From assembly GCA_014155875.1 (NCBI GenBank), contig JACEFZ010027759.1, positions 47,501-111,500 of the forward strand: DNA of 64,000 nucleotides. Reading direction: 5' to 3'. This DNA comes from Cepaea nemoralis (lineage: Eukaryota > Mollusca > Gastropoda > Stylommatophora > Helicidae). A program made the position numbers and the translations under genes. A model generated the notes under the pieces. The model searched no databases and had not been told where the DNA came from. It saw only the letters and a list, made by a program, of their open reading frames with translations. Below, piece by piece: positions 31,313-41,399 of this stretch. Every line of letters starts with the position of its first letter. The stretch's first letter is position 1.

Positions 31313-31744
31313 CTGTAACAATCAAGATGGTATGTCACAGCAAGGGAAGACACACAAAACTAAATATCCCCATTATGTGATTCATGGAGGGAGAATGAAG
31401 TATTTATGGATAAATCCACATGGATTGAAGAAAACCAAACCACTGAACAAGATCTTGATATATTGACCTCTGATGGATCTTCATACATAGATCATGCAAC
31501 AAATGCATCTACAGTTCATTGGTAGCAATCTGGTGGCCACTGATGCATGTTCATTTGTGCTCCATAGAACCAACTCATCAGCGTACATTGTCGCTATAAT
31601 TCCATGTGGGACCAGTCTGACAACTTGATTGCTCTCATCTGAACAAAGTGACCAGTCTTACAACCTGATAGCTCTCACATGAACAAAGTAACACCTCACT
31701 TAACAGCAGCAATCATTCTTTCAATGATATAACCAGGTGTGTCT

Positions 31745-31990
31745 AGAACGCATGCACTGAGTGTCTTCTTCTTTTGCTCTTTATCCTCCATTAAGGATTA
31801 GTCCCTCAACCAACATAAGCCAAGCTGTCCTATCTGTAGCTATCTCCTGCAGCCCCCTTCTTGTCATCCCCATATCATTCATCTCTGTCTTTTATTCTCA
31901 TCTTCGTGTGTATTTAGGTCTCCCACTAGTTTTTCACCCTATGGGTTCCAGATAAAGGAGTGTTTGGTTGTACTATTTTCTGATTTTCTC
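31745..31990 (-). pseudogene. LINE ORF2 C-terminal remnant
   Basis: Minus-strand residues (IWNP, GDLNTHEDENKR, LQIGQLGLC) follow the C-terminal pattern WNPQGKRxxGRPK...W seen in LINEs. The same family is at 40950-41200 and 62700-63355. Confidence 0.55.
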
Positions 31991-32249
31991 AATGTGTTTG
32001 TCATATCCAGCGACATCGTCTTTTTCTCACCTCTTGATTCACTGGAATTTGTTTATGAACTGATTGTGAGACTTGCTGCTACTAAGAGTGGTAGCAACAT
32101 CACTATCAATGTGTGGTTTCCCTAGAGAGCTATTGTGAGGGCAATAACATTTATGTGTTATTCAAGGCACACCTTGATCATTTGATCAAGTCAGTATTCC
32201 CTAGTTATAGCTGTGATTCGAAGTGTGAGTTTTCTGTATTTGTGAGATG

Positions 32250-32735
32250 TTGTTTTATCATCAAGAATGATGATGACCATTCATTTCATCCAATGGGGTT
32301 GAAAGTATGGAGCCGTGAGTTATAAGAATTATGGCTCGAAATGTTCTTTGACAATGTGGGCAAAGAATGCTTGACATTTCAGGAGGAGGATCTCCTGCAG
32401 TGGTTTTTCAGTCCAGCCTTTTTTCACAACTTATGCAGTACTGTTTGCTTCACAAGTGACCGCACCCTTGCGTAATGATGTACACCATGAATATCGGTCT
32501 TTGGCAGCAGTCTCCCATGCGTCGTGATGAATTGCAAAAGCTTTTAGTGAGATCTTCAGAGTGTCTTTAAAGTGTTTCCTCTGACCGTCTTGATAGCATT
32601 TCTTTTGACCGCCTTAGGAGCATTTACCACAATGCAGCTAGCCGTAAAAAAAATTGTTTAGGGAGCCTGTGATCTGGTGTGCGAGTCAAATAACCAGCCC
32701 AGCTGTGAGATAGTAGCAGCTGAGAATCTTCATTA
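32250..32735 (-). pseudogene. LINE ORF2 C-terminus with zinc finger (second copy)
   Basis: Colinear with 12750-13230 (for example CATCAAGAATGATGATGACC and CGCACCCTTGCGTAATGATG), about 80 percent identical by eye, with small insertions. Confidence 0.8.
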
Positions 32736-33059
32736 TGGAAGCAAAAACGAGGAACCTTTTCCCAACAGTAAATAAATATTCAACATGCCAAATCAAATAT
32801 ATGCAACAGCTTGTTATTATTGAAGGACAATAAACAGAAACAAAAAACAAGACAAGCTGAAAACTTGTCAGAAAAGACTACAGACAACCTCATAAATGAG
32901 AAGCATAGTAACTGTTGTAGATAAACAGCTTTGAAATATAGTACATAGGTAAATTATCACCCATGTGTTACAGGGCAACACGTGCTGCAAAGAATAGCCA
33001 CAATGCAACCTAACATACATATCATAAGAGGCAACTTGGGAGGGTTGATGTATTATTAA

Positions 33060-33540
33060 CACTAGTAGTAGTGGTGGTGGTGGTGGTGGTGGTGGTGGTG
33101 GCGGCGGCGACAGCAGCAGCAGCAGCAATAGTGGTAACAATAATAGTAGTTGCAACAGTAGTATTAGAGTAATTGTTCAAGCAGTAGTAATGATAGTGGT
33201 GGTGATGGAAGTGGTGCTGGTAGTATTAGTAGTAGAAGCAGCATCAGTAGTAAGAGTAGTCATGGTGGTTTCAATAGTAACTGCAGTAGCAGTAGTGGCA
33301 GCATCAATAGTAGTAGTTGTAGTAACAGCAGCAACAGTAGTGGCAGTAACAACAGCAGTAGTAATAGCAGCAGCAGCAGCAACAGTATTAGGTGTAGGAG
33401 TAGTTGCAATAGTAGTAGTAATAGCAGCAGCAAAAGTAGTAGTTGTGGAAGCAGCAGCAACAGTAGTAATGTTAATAGTAGTAGTAGTGGTTGCGGTGGT
33501 GGTGGTAGCAGTAGTAGTTAGTTGTGGTATCGGCAACAAA
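33060..33540. repeat. Imperfect trinucleotide tract, (GGT)n then (AGY)n
   Basis: About 480 bp in which almost every third base keeps an AGT/AGC/GGT pattern, starting with pure (GGT)10. Long Val-rich or Thr-rich frames here are artefacts of the triplet periodicity. Confidence 0.9.
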
Positions 33541-33670
33541 GGCCAAGTAGTTTAATTAGTAGTTGCGTTTAAGTGCTTTGGCTTGAATATTACACCATAG
33601 AGCTTGCTGCTGCATAACTACAATATCAGTAGTTATACTAATCAGTAGTTATATGACAATAGTCAGCTGA

Positions 33671-33692
33671 TGGGGGGGGGGGGGGGGGGGGG
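33671..33692. repeat. Poly-G tract
   Basis: Run of about 22 G. A longer G-rich block (about 34186-34222) follows a T run further right. Confidence 0.85.
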
Positions 33693-33849
33693 ACCCAAAA
33701 ATGTCACTGAAGTGAAATGCACAAGTGAGTGAGATAATTTTGAGGCCAGAGAAGGGAAACAGAATTGGTAGACAAAGAAATTAGGAAAAATTACGCTTCA
33801 CATGCAGTGGAAAGTACTGATAGTAAAGCAGCCTTTCATACACGCCTTA

Positions 33850-34082
33850 TTGTGTTAGAGCCATATATTTATAGACCATTTGGCACTCAGTAGATTGTGT
33901 GGTCAGTATCAAGCTGGCTGTCTTTATCTCCGAAGGCAGTTACTGGTACCCATTCTAAACTCTGTCGACCTGGGAACCCAGGTCTATTTTAAAAATTTGA
34001 AATCGCCCTGATGAGGATCGAACCCATGACCACCAAACCAGCAGGCGAGCATCTAGCCACTAGTCTACTGCAGCTCCCGGGA
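33850..34082 (-). mobile_element. SINE-A, near full length
   Basis: The minus strand starts at GAGCTGCAGTAGACTAGTGG (A box), with box B ATGGGTTCGATCC near 34020, the body (ACCTGGGTTCCCAGGTCGAC) and the 3' end ATTTATAG...AATATATGGCTC. Confidence 0.75.
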
Positions 34083-34185
34083 AGTACTGATCATAATAAT
34101 AATAACGAATACTTGGGAGATTTTGCCCTACACATTTTCAAACAGACATGGCCCCAGTGTTGTTGTTTGTTTGTTTTTTTTTTTT

Positions 34186-34222
34186 GGGGGGGGGGGGGGG
34201 GGGGGAGGAGAGGGGGGGGGGG
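34186..34222. repeat. G-rich run
   Basis: About 37 bases of almost pure G with a few A, preceded by T10. Confidence 0.85.
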
Positions 34223-34324
34223 ACACTTGCTCACTATGAACTCAAGCATAGTCCAAACACACAACTTCTAGTAGTGCTGGACTGAATTTTGCCCGCTAAT
34301 TAGATTTTCCTATTAATAGTGTCC

Positions 34325-34510
34325 CTTGCCATCAGGCGAACCCACTCCGACTTCAGAGGTACTTGTAATTTACGTCTCCAAGTCCAGAACGATAGGTCAA
34401 CATTTTAGTCCATCTGTCCAATGTAGGGGTTGAACCCCTTGCATCGGCATCAGCAAACCAGATGTTTAAGAACAAGCGTTCTTATCCATTCAGCCATGCT
34501 GACCTATGGC
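34325..34510 (-). mobile_element. SINE-D copy (tRNA-headed)
   Basis: The minus strand has TCAGCATGGCTGAATGGATA (A-box region), a box B GGTTCAACCCC near 34430 and the body AATTACAAGTACCTCTGAAG to GCGAACC-like. It is colinear with 50405-50590. Confidence 0.7.
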
Positions 34511-34779
34511 CCTGGTGTTTATAAGTGAGCTTAGAAATCCCTCAAACACAGAAATACAAAAGTCTGTGTGGCTGAGAAGTACAGTGGGCAGCATGTCTGC
34601 TGCCATTTTGAACATTTTCAGTTCGCTTTTAAAAAATGTGACTCACCAACATTATCCTAAAATGAAGTAGTGTATGGATGTTGTATGCCAAATGATTTTG
34701 GAGTTTTATTTATTAAGTGTGTGTATAAAAAAAGTCAAGGACACTTTACACGCCTTGAGGCACATTGTGCTTATGGTCA

Positions 34780-34978
34780 AAAGTTAGTTGCACGTCCTTT
34801 ACAGTGTGTTGCAATCAACCCCAGCATTATTTGGCTGTTTGTGAAATACCAGGCAAATTTTATGTTCAGTAGTTTGCCATTGCTTTCTGAATGATCAGTG
34901 CTCATACCATTGAATTCAATGCAATGAGGTCTGCTTTCATATTGTCTGCAGCTGATTTCAACCCACCCGTATATCATA
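34780..34978 (-). mobile_element. SINE-B copy
   Basis: Core complement GTTCAGTAGTTTGCCATTGC at 34864-34883, with the 3' end AAAGGACGTGCAACTAAC at its left. Confidence 0.75.
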
Positions 34979-34984
34979 TGGTGC

Positions 34985-35195
34985 TAAACCAATATTTCTA
35001 CAGACCAAAGGTCCTCAGTGGGTGATGTGGTCAGTGTCCCACCAGCCACCTTTACTTCCCAAGACATTTCCTGGAACACATTTTAGACTGGGTCAACCTG
35101 GGAGCTCAGGTCAATTTTACAAATCCACCCCAATGCAGATTTGAACCGTGACCACCAGACCTGCAGGCTAATGTCTACCCACAATGCAACTATGG
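34985..35195 (-). mobile_element. SINE-A copy
   Basis: Body words ACCTGAGCTCCCAGGTTGAC and GGTTCAAATC on the minus strand, head at about 35195. It sits head to tail beside a SINE-B copy. Confidence 0.7.
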
Positions 35196-35292
35196 CTCCT
35201 GTTCAGCTTGTGTAATGATATACAACTTGTTTGGTATATGTTATGTCCTTTCCCAGGGTGCAGAACACGTGTGGCTATGGAATAGGTTGCCC

Positions 35293-35527
35293 AGAAAGGT
35301 TAACCCGTGAACAAATGCCTGAAGAAGTCGGATGTGTCAGCTGAAAGGTGCAAATATCGCAGCTCTGCTATAAACAGGCACAATGCAGTTACATCTAAAA
35401 CAACATGCCGGATGAAAGCAGAAGAAGAAGAAGAAGAAGAAGAAGAAGAAGAAGAAGAAGAAGAAGAAGAAGAAGAAGAAGAAGAAGAAGAAGAAGAAGA
35501 AGAAGAAGAAGAAGAAGAAGAAGAAGA
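35293..35527 (+). mobile_element. SINE-E copy with expanded (GAA)n tail
   Basis: GGTTAACCCGTGAACAAATG, GAAGTCGGATGTGTCAGC, CGCAGCTCTGCTATAAACAG, then CCGGATGAAAGCAGAAGAAG and about 35 GAA units (35420-35527). It is colinear with the inserted element at 56235-56377 (minus strand). The microsatellite is the element tail. Confidence 0.8.
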
Positions 35528-35529
35528 TT

Positions 35530-36284
35530 AGGCTGGGAGCAGTGAAGTATGAATGAATAACTAATTCTCAACTTTTCAACTAACACAGCTCTCGCTTATG
35601 TAGGAACCCGCAACACTCCAACCCACATAAAGGACCTCATGCGAGAGTATCCACATGTGGCAACAATGGGAGCTCTGAATAATGCAGGGAATAAAACTGC
35701 CAGACAGCTCAATAACCATTGGTTCTTCTCCCAGAGTGTGTCTGTGTCAGATGCATTTGTGCCAGTGATATTCGGCAGACACGTGAATCTTCAAGAGAAG
35801 TTTCTTGTTAAGTGCACAACTGCCATAATTCTTGATGCAGTTTGTTGCCTGACAAAACCATGACATGTTTTGTTATTAAACTGTAGAAAGCTGCTACTGT
35901 TATGAAAATAAAAATTATCTAGTTATTTTACTCTATGTTGTGTGACTTCTGCAGTATGTTCTAAGGAGATGCAGCAAAATATGCCAGGCAATAAATCATA
36001 CAATCAATGGTTTGTGTCTTCGTTATTCAAATTCATCTCAGTTGTCACCAATATTCTGAGTTGCATTTTAAAGCACTGTTCGACACTGACACCAGTTTTC
36101 AACCAGTTTGCTCATTGTGCTGTTCAATCTTCATGTTCATACATCATGTTCAACCACCACCAACCACACAACAGTATTTCGGTTTTACAAAACTAATGAA
36201 TATTTTAAACTTTTGAACTGAGTCTAACTCTCACTGGAACATACTCCCCAGACAAAGACAAGACATTGTAAAGCAGTGGCTTTT
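35530..36284. other. Intron sequence without recognised feature
   Basis: Short open stretches only; none has convincing homology or splice sites in phase with PCID2. Confidence 0.5.
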
Positions 36285-36410
36285 AAGCCGCAGTAGTAAA
36301 GTAGTTAGTGTCCTTGCCTGCTAAGACAATGGTCCGGGGTTCAACCCCCCAGCAGAGTCAAGATTATTTTTTCCAACCAGTATGGCTCTGGGGTTGACCC
36401 AGCCTCATTA
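36285..36410 (+). mobile_element. SINE-C copy
   Basis: Head GCCGCAGTAGTAAAGTAGTT with box B GGGGTTCAACCCC (36336-36348) and the body GCTCTGGGGTTGACCCAGCC. It runs into a SINE-B copy of opposite orientation. Confidence 0.65.
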
Positions 36411-36414
36411 AAAT

Positions 36415-36662
36415 GTTAAGTTAGTTGAATATCCTTTACACGATGTAGCAGTCAATTCCAGTATTTTTTTTGGTGGCTGTTTGTAATTTCTTTGCAAGTT
36501 TTTATGTTCAGTAGTTTGCCATTGCTTTCTGAGCGACTGGCACTCATTTTATGAAAATCAATGCAAGGCGGTCTTCTACCAAATCTCCCGCAGCTGTTTC
36601 GAACGTGGTATGCCGGATTATGAATTGTGTCAGTAACTCCTTCGACACAGAGCCGGCTCATT
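36415..36662 (-). mobile_element. SINE-B copy
   Basis: Contains the complement of the core (CAGTAGTTTGCCATTGCTTT at 36510) and a tRNA-like head at the right end (GCCGGCTCTGTGTCGAAGGA). Confidence 0.75.
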
Positions 36663-36724
36663 AAAATGGGGACCAGATAATTTTGAGAATTGTCTGCGAA
36701 GAAAGCTGCTTGCACTAAATTTTA

Positions 36725-37275
36725 AACCATCATCATCATGTGCCATGTCGATAAACGTGGGCAGTCATATTTCACCATCTTATACGGTCACTAGAGCCGT
36801 GGATCATCTCTGTGTTCTTGTCTCGGCCATTCCATGATATTTACTTCTCTGTCTTCCACATGTTCTTTTTCCCTCAATTTTGCCAGTTGTCACCAAGTTT
36901 TCTAGTTTATGGCTTCTCATAAAGTGCCCTAAACAATTTCACTGTCTGCTTCTAATTTCTCTAATCAGCTTACAGTTTTCTTTGCTTCTTGGAGGACTTG
37001 CTGATTGGTTTTTCTGTCTGTCCGTAATATTCTTTACATCTTCCTAAGAAACCACATTTCCACTGTCATTAAATGTTTTTCAGCTCGTCTGCTCATTGTC
37101 CACGTTTCACATCCATACAAAAGTACTGGTTCTATGTAGCAATTCAACACTCTTTTTCTCGTTGCAACTGACATCTTTCTATTGGTCAGTATGTTTTTCA
37201 TCTTGCAAATGGCTACCTTTGCCATTTCGATTCTTGTTCTAATCTCTTCAAGGCACCTCCCATCAGATGTTATGC
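36725..37275 (-). pseudogene. LINE ORF2 C-terminal fragment with (ATG)n tail
   Basis: The minus strand reads MAKVAICKMKNILTNRKMSV, IEPVLLYGCETWTMSRRAEK, then frameshifts, ending at HGT followed by ATGATGATG. It shares its truncation point (ITSDGR) with copies at 46533-47125 and 52125-52700. Confidence 0.85.
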
Positions 37276-37599
37276 CTTTAAGCCATAGACATCAACAAAA
37301 GATACAAAAGGTATGTAAATAAAATAACTAAGGCAACAAACACCATGGTGTATGAGGCACACATCAGAGCTTGTTCAACAATTCCACCTTTGTCCTGACT
37401 GCGAGGCAAACACGAACAGTTATGAAGACGAAGCTGTAACAGTGAAGGTAGTCCCATAGCGGACACTGCTGTTGGGTGCGAAGTGTTAGGCCTCACATAT
37501 TCTAGGCCATGGCAAAATGAGGTAGAGAGGGTATTTACCTTCCCGGCTGCCTTTCCTTACATGACAATTCCCTCAAGAGTGAACATTTTTCACTTCCCG

Positions 37600-37735
37600 A
37601 GTATAGAGGACGAGTTGATCCCTGAACTGTACTGGTTGGTACAGAGAATCCTGCCACAGCTGAGGATTGTACCCTAGACCACTGTCTCGGTAAACAAGCA
37701 CCATCACAGCTCCACACACCACATATGCCTACCTG
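37600..37735 (-). mobile_element. Possible tRNA-headed SINE fragment
   Basis: The minus strand has GGAGCTGTGATGGTGCTTGT and CTAGGGTACAATCCTCAGCT, resembling a SINE head. It is weak. Confidence 0.35.
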
Positions 37736-37779
37736 CCTACAATACAATCAGATATGGTTACAGAGCAACAGGAAGACGG

Positions 37780-38015
37780 AGAAACAGAGGTATAAATGGA
37801 ATTGGAACGATCAATGAGAATGATCAATCACCATGACATTAGGAAAGATCAGCGGCAAAGTGGTAGAAATTGACTGAGATAAATTATGCTGGAGGGACTG
37901 GGATGGTAGCATAAAGGAATATCATCAACAGAATTGATCCAGAACACCAATGATCAAGATCTGTGAAGCAGCATGAGCATATACGTCAGCCGGCATAGTA
38001 CATGATGATGATTCT
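37780..38015 (+). pseudogene. LINE ORF2 C-terminal remnant with ATG-repeat tail
   Basis: Colinear with 28545-28780 (GAATTGATCCAGAACACCAA; ending GTACATGATGATGATTC). Frames are broken. Confidence 0.6.
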
Positions 38016-38254
38016 ATAATTAAAAGCAACAGTAGAAAAATAATCACTGCAGGATGATCCACCATCAGCCAGACAATCAACATGCAACAGACTATTGTGT
38101 GCCCTCTGTCATATGCCCACTATCGCATGCACTGCTGATGTAACACAACAGAAACAGACATACTCAAAAACAAACCAAACAAAGTTGTGGAAAAATAATA
38201 ATTCCAAAATGGAGAGACATGGTTGAGAGGTGATAGTTTTAAGGGATTTAAAGC

Positions 38255-38480
38255 TGAGAAAACAACTTCACTGCAGTGGGTTTTATCCCATGCTGCTCTC
38301 TTTCCAGGTATGGCCTGTCAAAAGCATCGCACAGAGCACGAACTCCATAGCTCCATCGAGAACTTCCAAAGTCTCAGAGAATATTGCACTCGTGAACCGA
38401 ATGACAGAGCCAGGAAACTAAACCATGACCTTCGGAGTGCAAGGCAAGCAGCTTAACTACTTCACCACAGAGGATACATC
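38255..38480 (-). mobile_element. SINE-F copy
   Basis: TTTATCCCATGCTGCTCTCT, GCATCGCACAGAGCACGAAC, TCCATAGCTCCATCGAGAAC and TGCACTCGTGAACCGAATGA are colinear with 45540-45760. A tRNA-like head lies at the right end. 39005-39040 and 49365-49400 hold further fragments. Confidence 0.65.
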
Positions 38481-38494
38481 ACCCAACCCACCTC

Positions 38495-38760
38495 CTGGGT
38501 GATAGTGTCTGTCTCAGGATCAGAAGGTACAGGGTTCAAATCCAGCACTGGGCTGGGAATCTGTACAAGAACCCTCAGTGTCTGTGGTATCACATGTCCC
38601 CTTGATCTCTATGGTTGTGAGATCAGATACCTAGCCTTCTTGGATACAGGCCAAAAAAAAAACAGGTCCAGTGTGCAAGTTTGCATGTTAAACATCCCAA
38701 AGCAGCTGGAAATCACAGATTAGGCTGCCAGGCCGCTGCCCTGCCAAAATTATTAGGACA
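38495..38760 (+). mobile_element. SINE-G copy
   Basis: Head with box B GGGTTCAAATCC (38531-38542), then the body ending TTAAACATCCCAAAGCAGCTGG-like and GGCTGCCAGGCCGCTGCCCT. Colinear with 39110-39330. Confidence 0.7.
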
Positions 38761-38919
38761 GAAAACCTACCCACAAGGTTGGAGGGAGCACAGGAAGAAA
38801 CCTGATACAAATGTCAGCTGAAATTTGGACACACTGGCCTCTGAAGTGTGTAACTAGATGTGACACACTTCCCTCAACAGAAAAAAAAATAATAAGTCCA
38901 ACACAATACTGAAGCTGCA

Positions 38920-39010
38920 GTGGCGTAGTAGTTAGCGTGATTGCCTGACAAAACAGCATTTCAGGTTCATTTCTCCAGGAGTGGCTGGATTTAAAGATGT
39001 ACAGGAGAGA
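38920..39010 (+). mobile_element. Partial SINE-C
   Basis: GCTGCAGTGGCGTAGTAGTT is a clear A-box head. The body is short before a SINE-F fragment begins. Confidence 0.5.
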
Positions 39011-39109
39011 GGATAGACTTTATTGCAACAGGTTTTATCCCATATGGCTGGGTCAGTGAGTATGTGATTGTGAGTGAGTATATGTGTATGTGAGGGAGTG
39101 TTATTGAGT

Positions 39110-39330
39110 GGGTATGGTGTCCGCCTCGAGTGCTGGAGGTCCCGGGTTTAAGCCCCGGTGAGGACCAGGATTTTTTCACGTAGACTTCCAGTAATAAAAT
39201 TTCCCCTGGTCTCTGGGTAGTGCGATCGGACGCCTGTGTGTATTGTTGCGCACGTAAAAAATCCTTTGGCAGTTGGAAATCAAAAAAGAGTAGCCTAATG
39301 GCGTTGCCCGGGCAAAATTTTGAGTTAAAA
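39110..39330 (+). mobile_element. SINE-G copy
   Basis: Head GTGTCCGCCTCGAGTGCTGG with box B CCGGGTTTAAGCC, body AAAAATCCTTTGGCAGTTGG and the 3' part GCGTTGCCCGGGCAAAATTT. Better preserved than the copy at 38495. Confidence 0.75.
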
Positions 39331-39940
39331 ATCTACCTAAAGTATTTCAGGATCCTCGCCGATGCTATGGAGTTCGTGCATTGAGCTGAGTTTCTCCAGA
39401 CTCAGGTTTGAGTTAGGAGGAAAGCGGAGCACTTATGGGTTAAACCTGTGTGCTGTGATGTTGATCCAACGACTAAACTAAACTAAGCTAAACTGAGTGG
39501 GTACACAATTGTGAGAGTTTGTATAAATGATGTAAATATTATACAGGTATGCATTAATGGGTTTATGCATGTGTGCCTGCCTTATAACTTGGTAATATGC
39601 ATTGTTTATGTTTACAACATTCATTTGACAACGTTTTTCTTCCTATGTGAACGTAACATGCACAACTGATAATTGATGAACGAAAGGTGAGTGATTGGAA
39701 GGGCTGAATATAAAATGGGCCTGCATGCCCAATTTGTGACCCTTTGGAAATAAAGTTTGTTTGTTCGTTCTCCACAGAACGGCAAGCCACCTGCTGAGAT
39801 CATCACATAAATCATGAGATCTGTTGCCCCAGAGATGACCTCGCTCTCAGGACAAACTGCACTTGTGGTCTGGGATAATAAAAATGGGCACCAGACAATT
39901 TTCATACTGGTTAGAAATTGTGCTTGGGGGGAAACACAGT

Positions 39941-40683
39941 GTTGCAAGGCAACTGTGCTCCCCCACCTCATGATGCCATGGCCCAGTATATGTGTTGCAA
40001 GGCAACTGTGCTCCCCCACCTCATAATGCCATGGTCTGGTATATGTGTTACAAGGCAACTGTGCTCCCCCACCTCATTATGCCATGGCCTGGTATATGTG
40101 TTACAAGGCAACTGTGCTCCCACACCTCATGATGCCATGGCCTGGTATATGTGTTGCAAGGCAACTGTGCTCCCCCACCTCATGATGCCATGGCCCAGTA
40201 TATGTGTTGCAAGGCAACTGTGCTCCCCCACCTCATTATGCCATGGCCCAGTATATGTGTTGCAAGGCAACTGTGCTCCCCCACCTCATGATGTCATGGC
40301 CCAGTATATGTGTTGCAAGGCAACTGTGCTCCCCCACCTCATGATGCCATGGCCCAGTATATGTGTTGCAAGGTAACTGTGCTCCCCCACCTCATTATAC
40401 CATGGCCCAGTATATGTGTTGCAAGGCAACTGTGCTCCCCCACCTCATAATGCCATGGTCTGGTATATGTGTTACAAGGCAACTGTGCTCCCCCACCTCA
40501 TTATGCCATGGCCTGGTATATGTGTTACAAGGCAACTGTGCTCCCCCACCTCATGATGCCATGGCCCAGTATATGTGTTGCAAGGCAACTGTGCTCCCCC
40601 ACCTCATGATGCCATGGCCTGGTATATGTGTTACAAGGCAACTGTGCTCATACACCTCATGATGCCGTGGCCCAGTGTATGTG
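39941..40683. repeat. 53-bp minisatellite, 14 copies
   Basis: The word GGCAACTGTGCTCCCCCACC recurs every 53 bp (39948, 40001, 40054 ... 40637). Variants at the GCCCAGTATATG/TCTGGTATATG/CCTGGTATATG position form an order that repeats (for example 40001-40107 against 40425-40531), pointing to segmental duplication within the array. It is open in plus-strand frames, but there is no sign that it is coded. It lies inside the last PCID2 intron. Confidence 0.96.
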
Positions 40684-40809
40684 GTGGTCTACCACTTCAC
40701 TCTCCACTGCAGGGTGTGCCACCAGAGCACCTTGACCTTTACTATGATATAAGTATGTAGAAGTCATTGATTAGTTTGGATCATACAGTAACATTTCACA
40801 GAAACTTAC

Positions 40810-40866
40810 CTCAAAAATGAGATTTGCCAGAATGCACTGAGTTTCATCATCATCAATATCTTCCAC
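40810..40866 (-). CDS. PCID2: PCID2 exon (57 nt)
   Basis: Acceptor TTACCTCTTTTCAG, donor GTAAGT, phase 0 at both ends. It encodes VEDIDDDETQCILANLIFE, a conserved PCI-domain segment next to the winged helix. The next exon downstream is 11.7 kb away. Confidence 0.94.
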
Positions 40867-40949
40867 CTGAAAAGAGGTAAAAGATTTTAGAATATGCAAT
40901 CTGATGCATTCACAATTTATCAAACCACTGGCACATTTTAGGCACATTT

Positions 40950-41200
40950 TCTGGCTCTCACTTAAAATAACTGCCTTCCCTTGTGTTTCTTCACCACCCC
41001 CAACCCTATTGTTTATCTCATCTCCACTCCCCTTATGGGAGCATAGGCCCTTAATCAATTCAAATCAAGCCATCCTATTTGTTGCCATCTTCAGCTGTTT
41101 GATTCCACTCCAATAATCTTTGTCTCTAATTCTCTTCTCTGGTCATTTTTAGGTCTCCCTCTATTTCTTTTGCTCCAGGGATCCAGATAAAGAATTTCCT
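40950..41200 (-). pseudogene. LINE ORF2 C-terminal remnant
   Basis: The minus strand reads YLDPWSKRNRGRPKNDQRRE, LETKIIGVESNS and LRAYAPIRGVE. Same family as 31745-31990. Confidence 0.65.
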
Positions 41201-41399
41201 GGTTATATATGGTGTTTGTAAAGTACCACTACACTCTGTATGTAGAACAAATTTGAAAACAAATATGTCTTCCTTTGATAACACCATTCTGTTTGGAGTG
41301 CAAAGAATTACTTCAGCAGATGCCAGCCATTCACTGCATATTGCTTTACGGTGGACTGTAGAGCACATTTTCTGATGACATCATGTACTTCATTTTTCA

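Noticed and set aside
33177..33555. Val-rich and Thr-rich frames on both strands
   Set aside because: Artefact of the trinucleotide tract.
39621..40058. 145-residue minus-strand frame
   Set aside because: It starts in the 53-bp array and has no homology or splice context.
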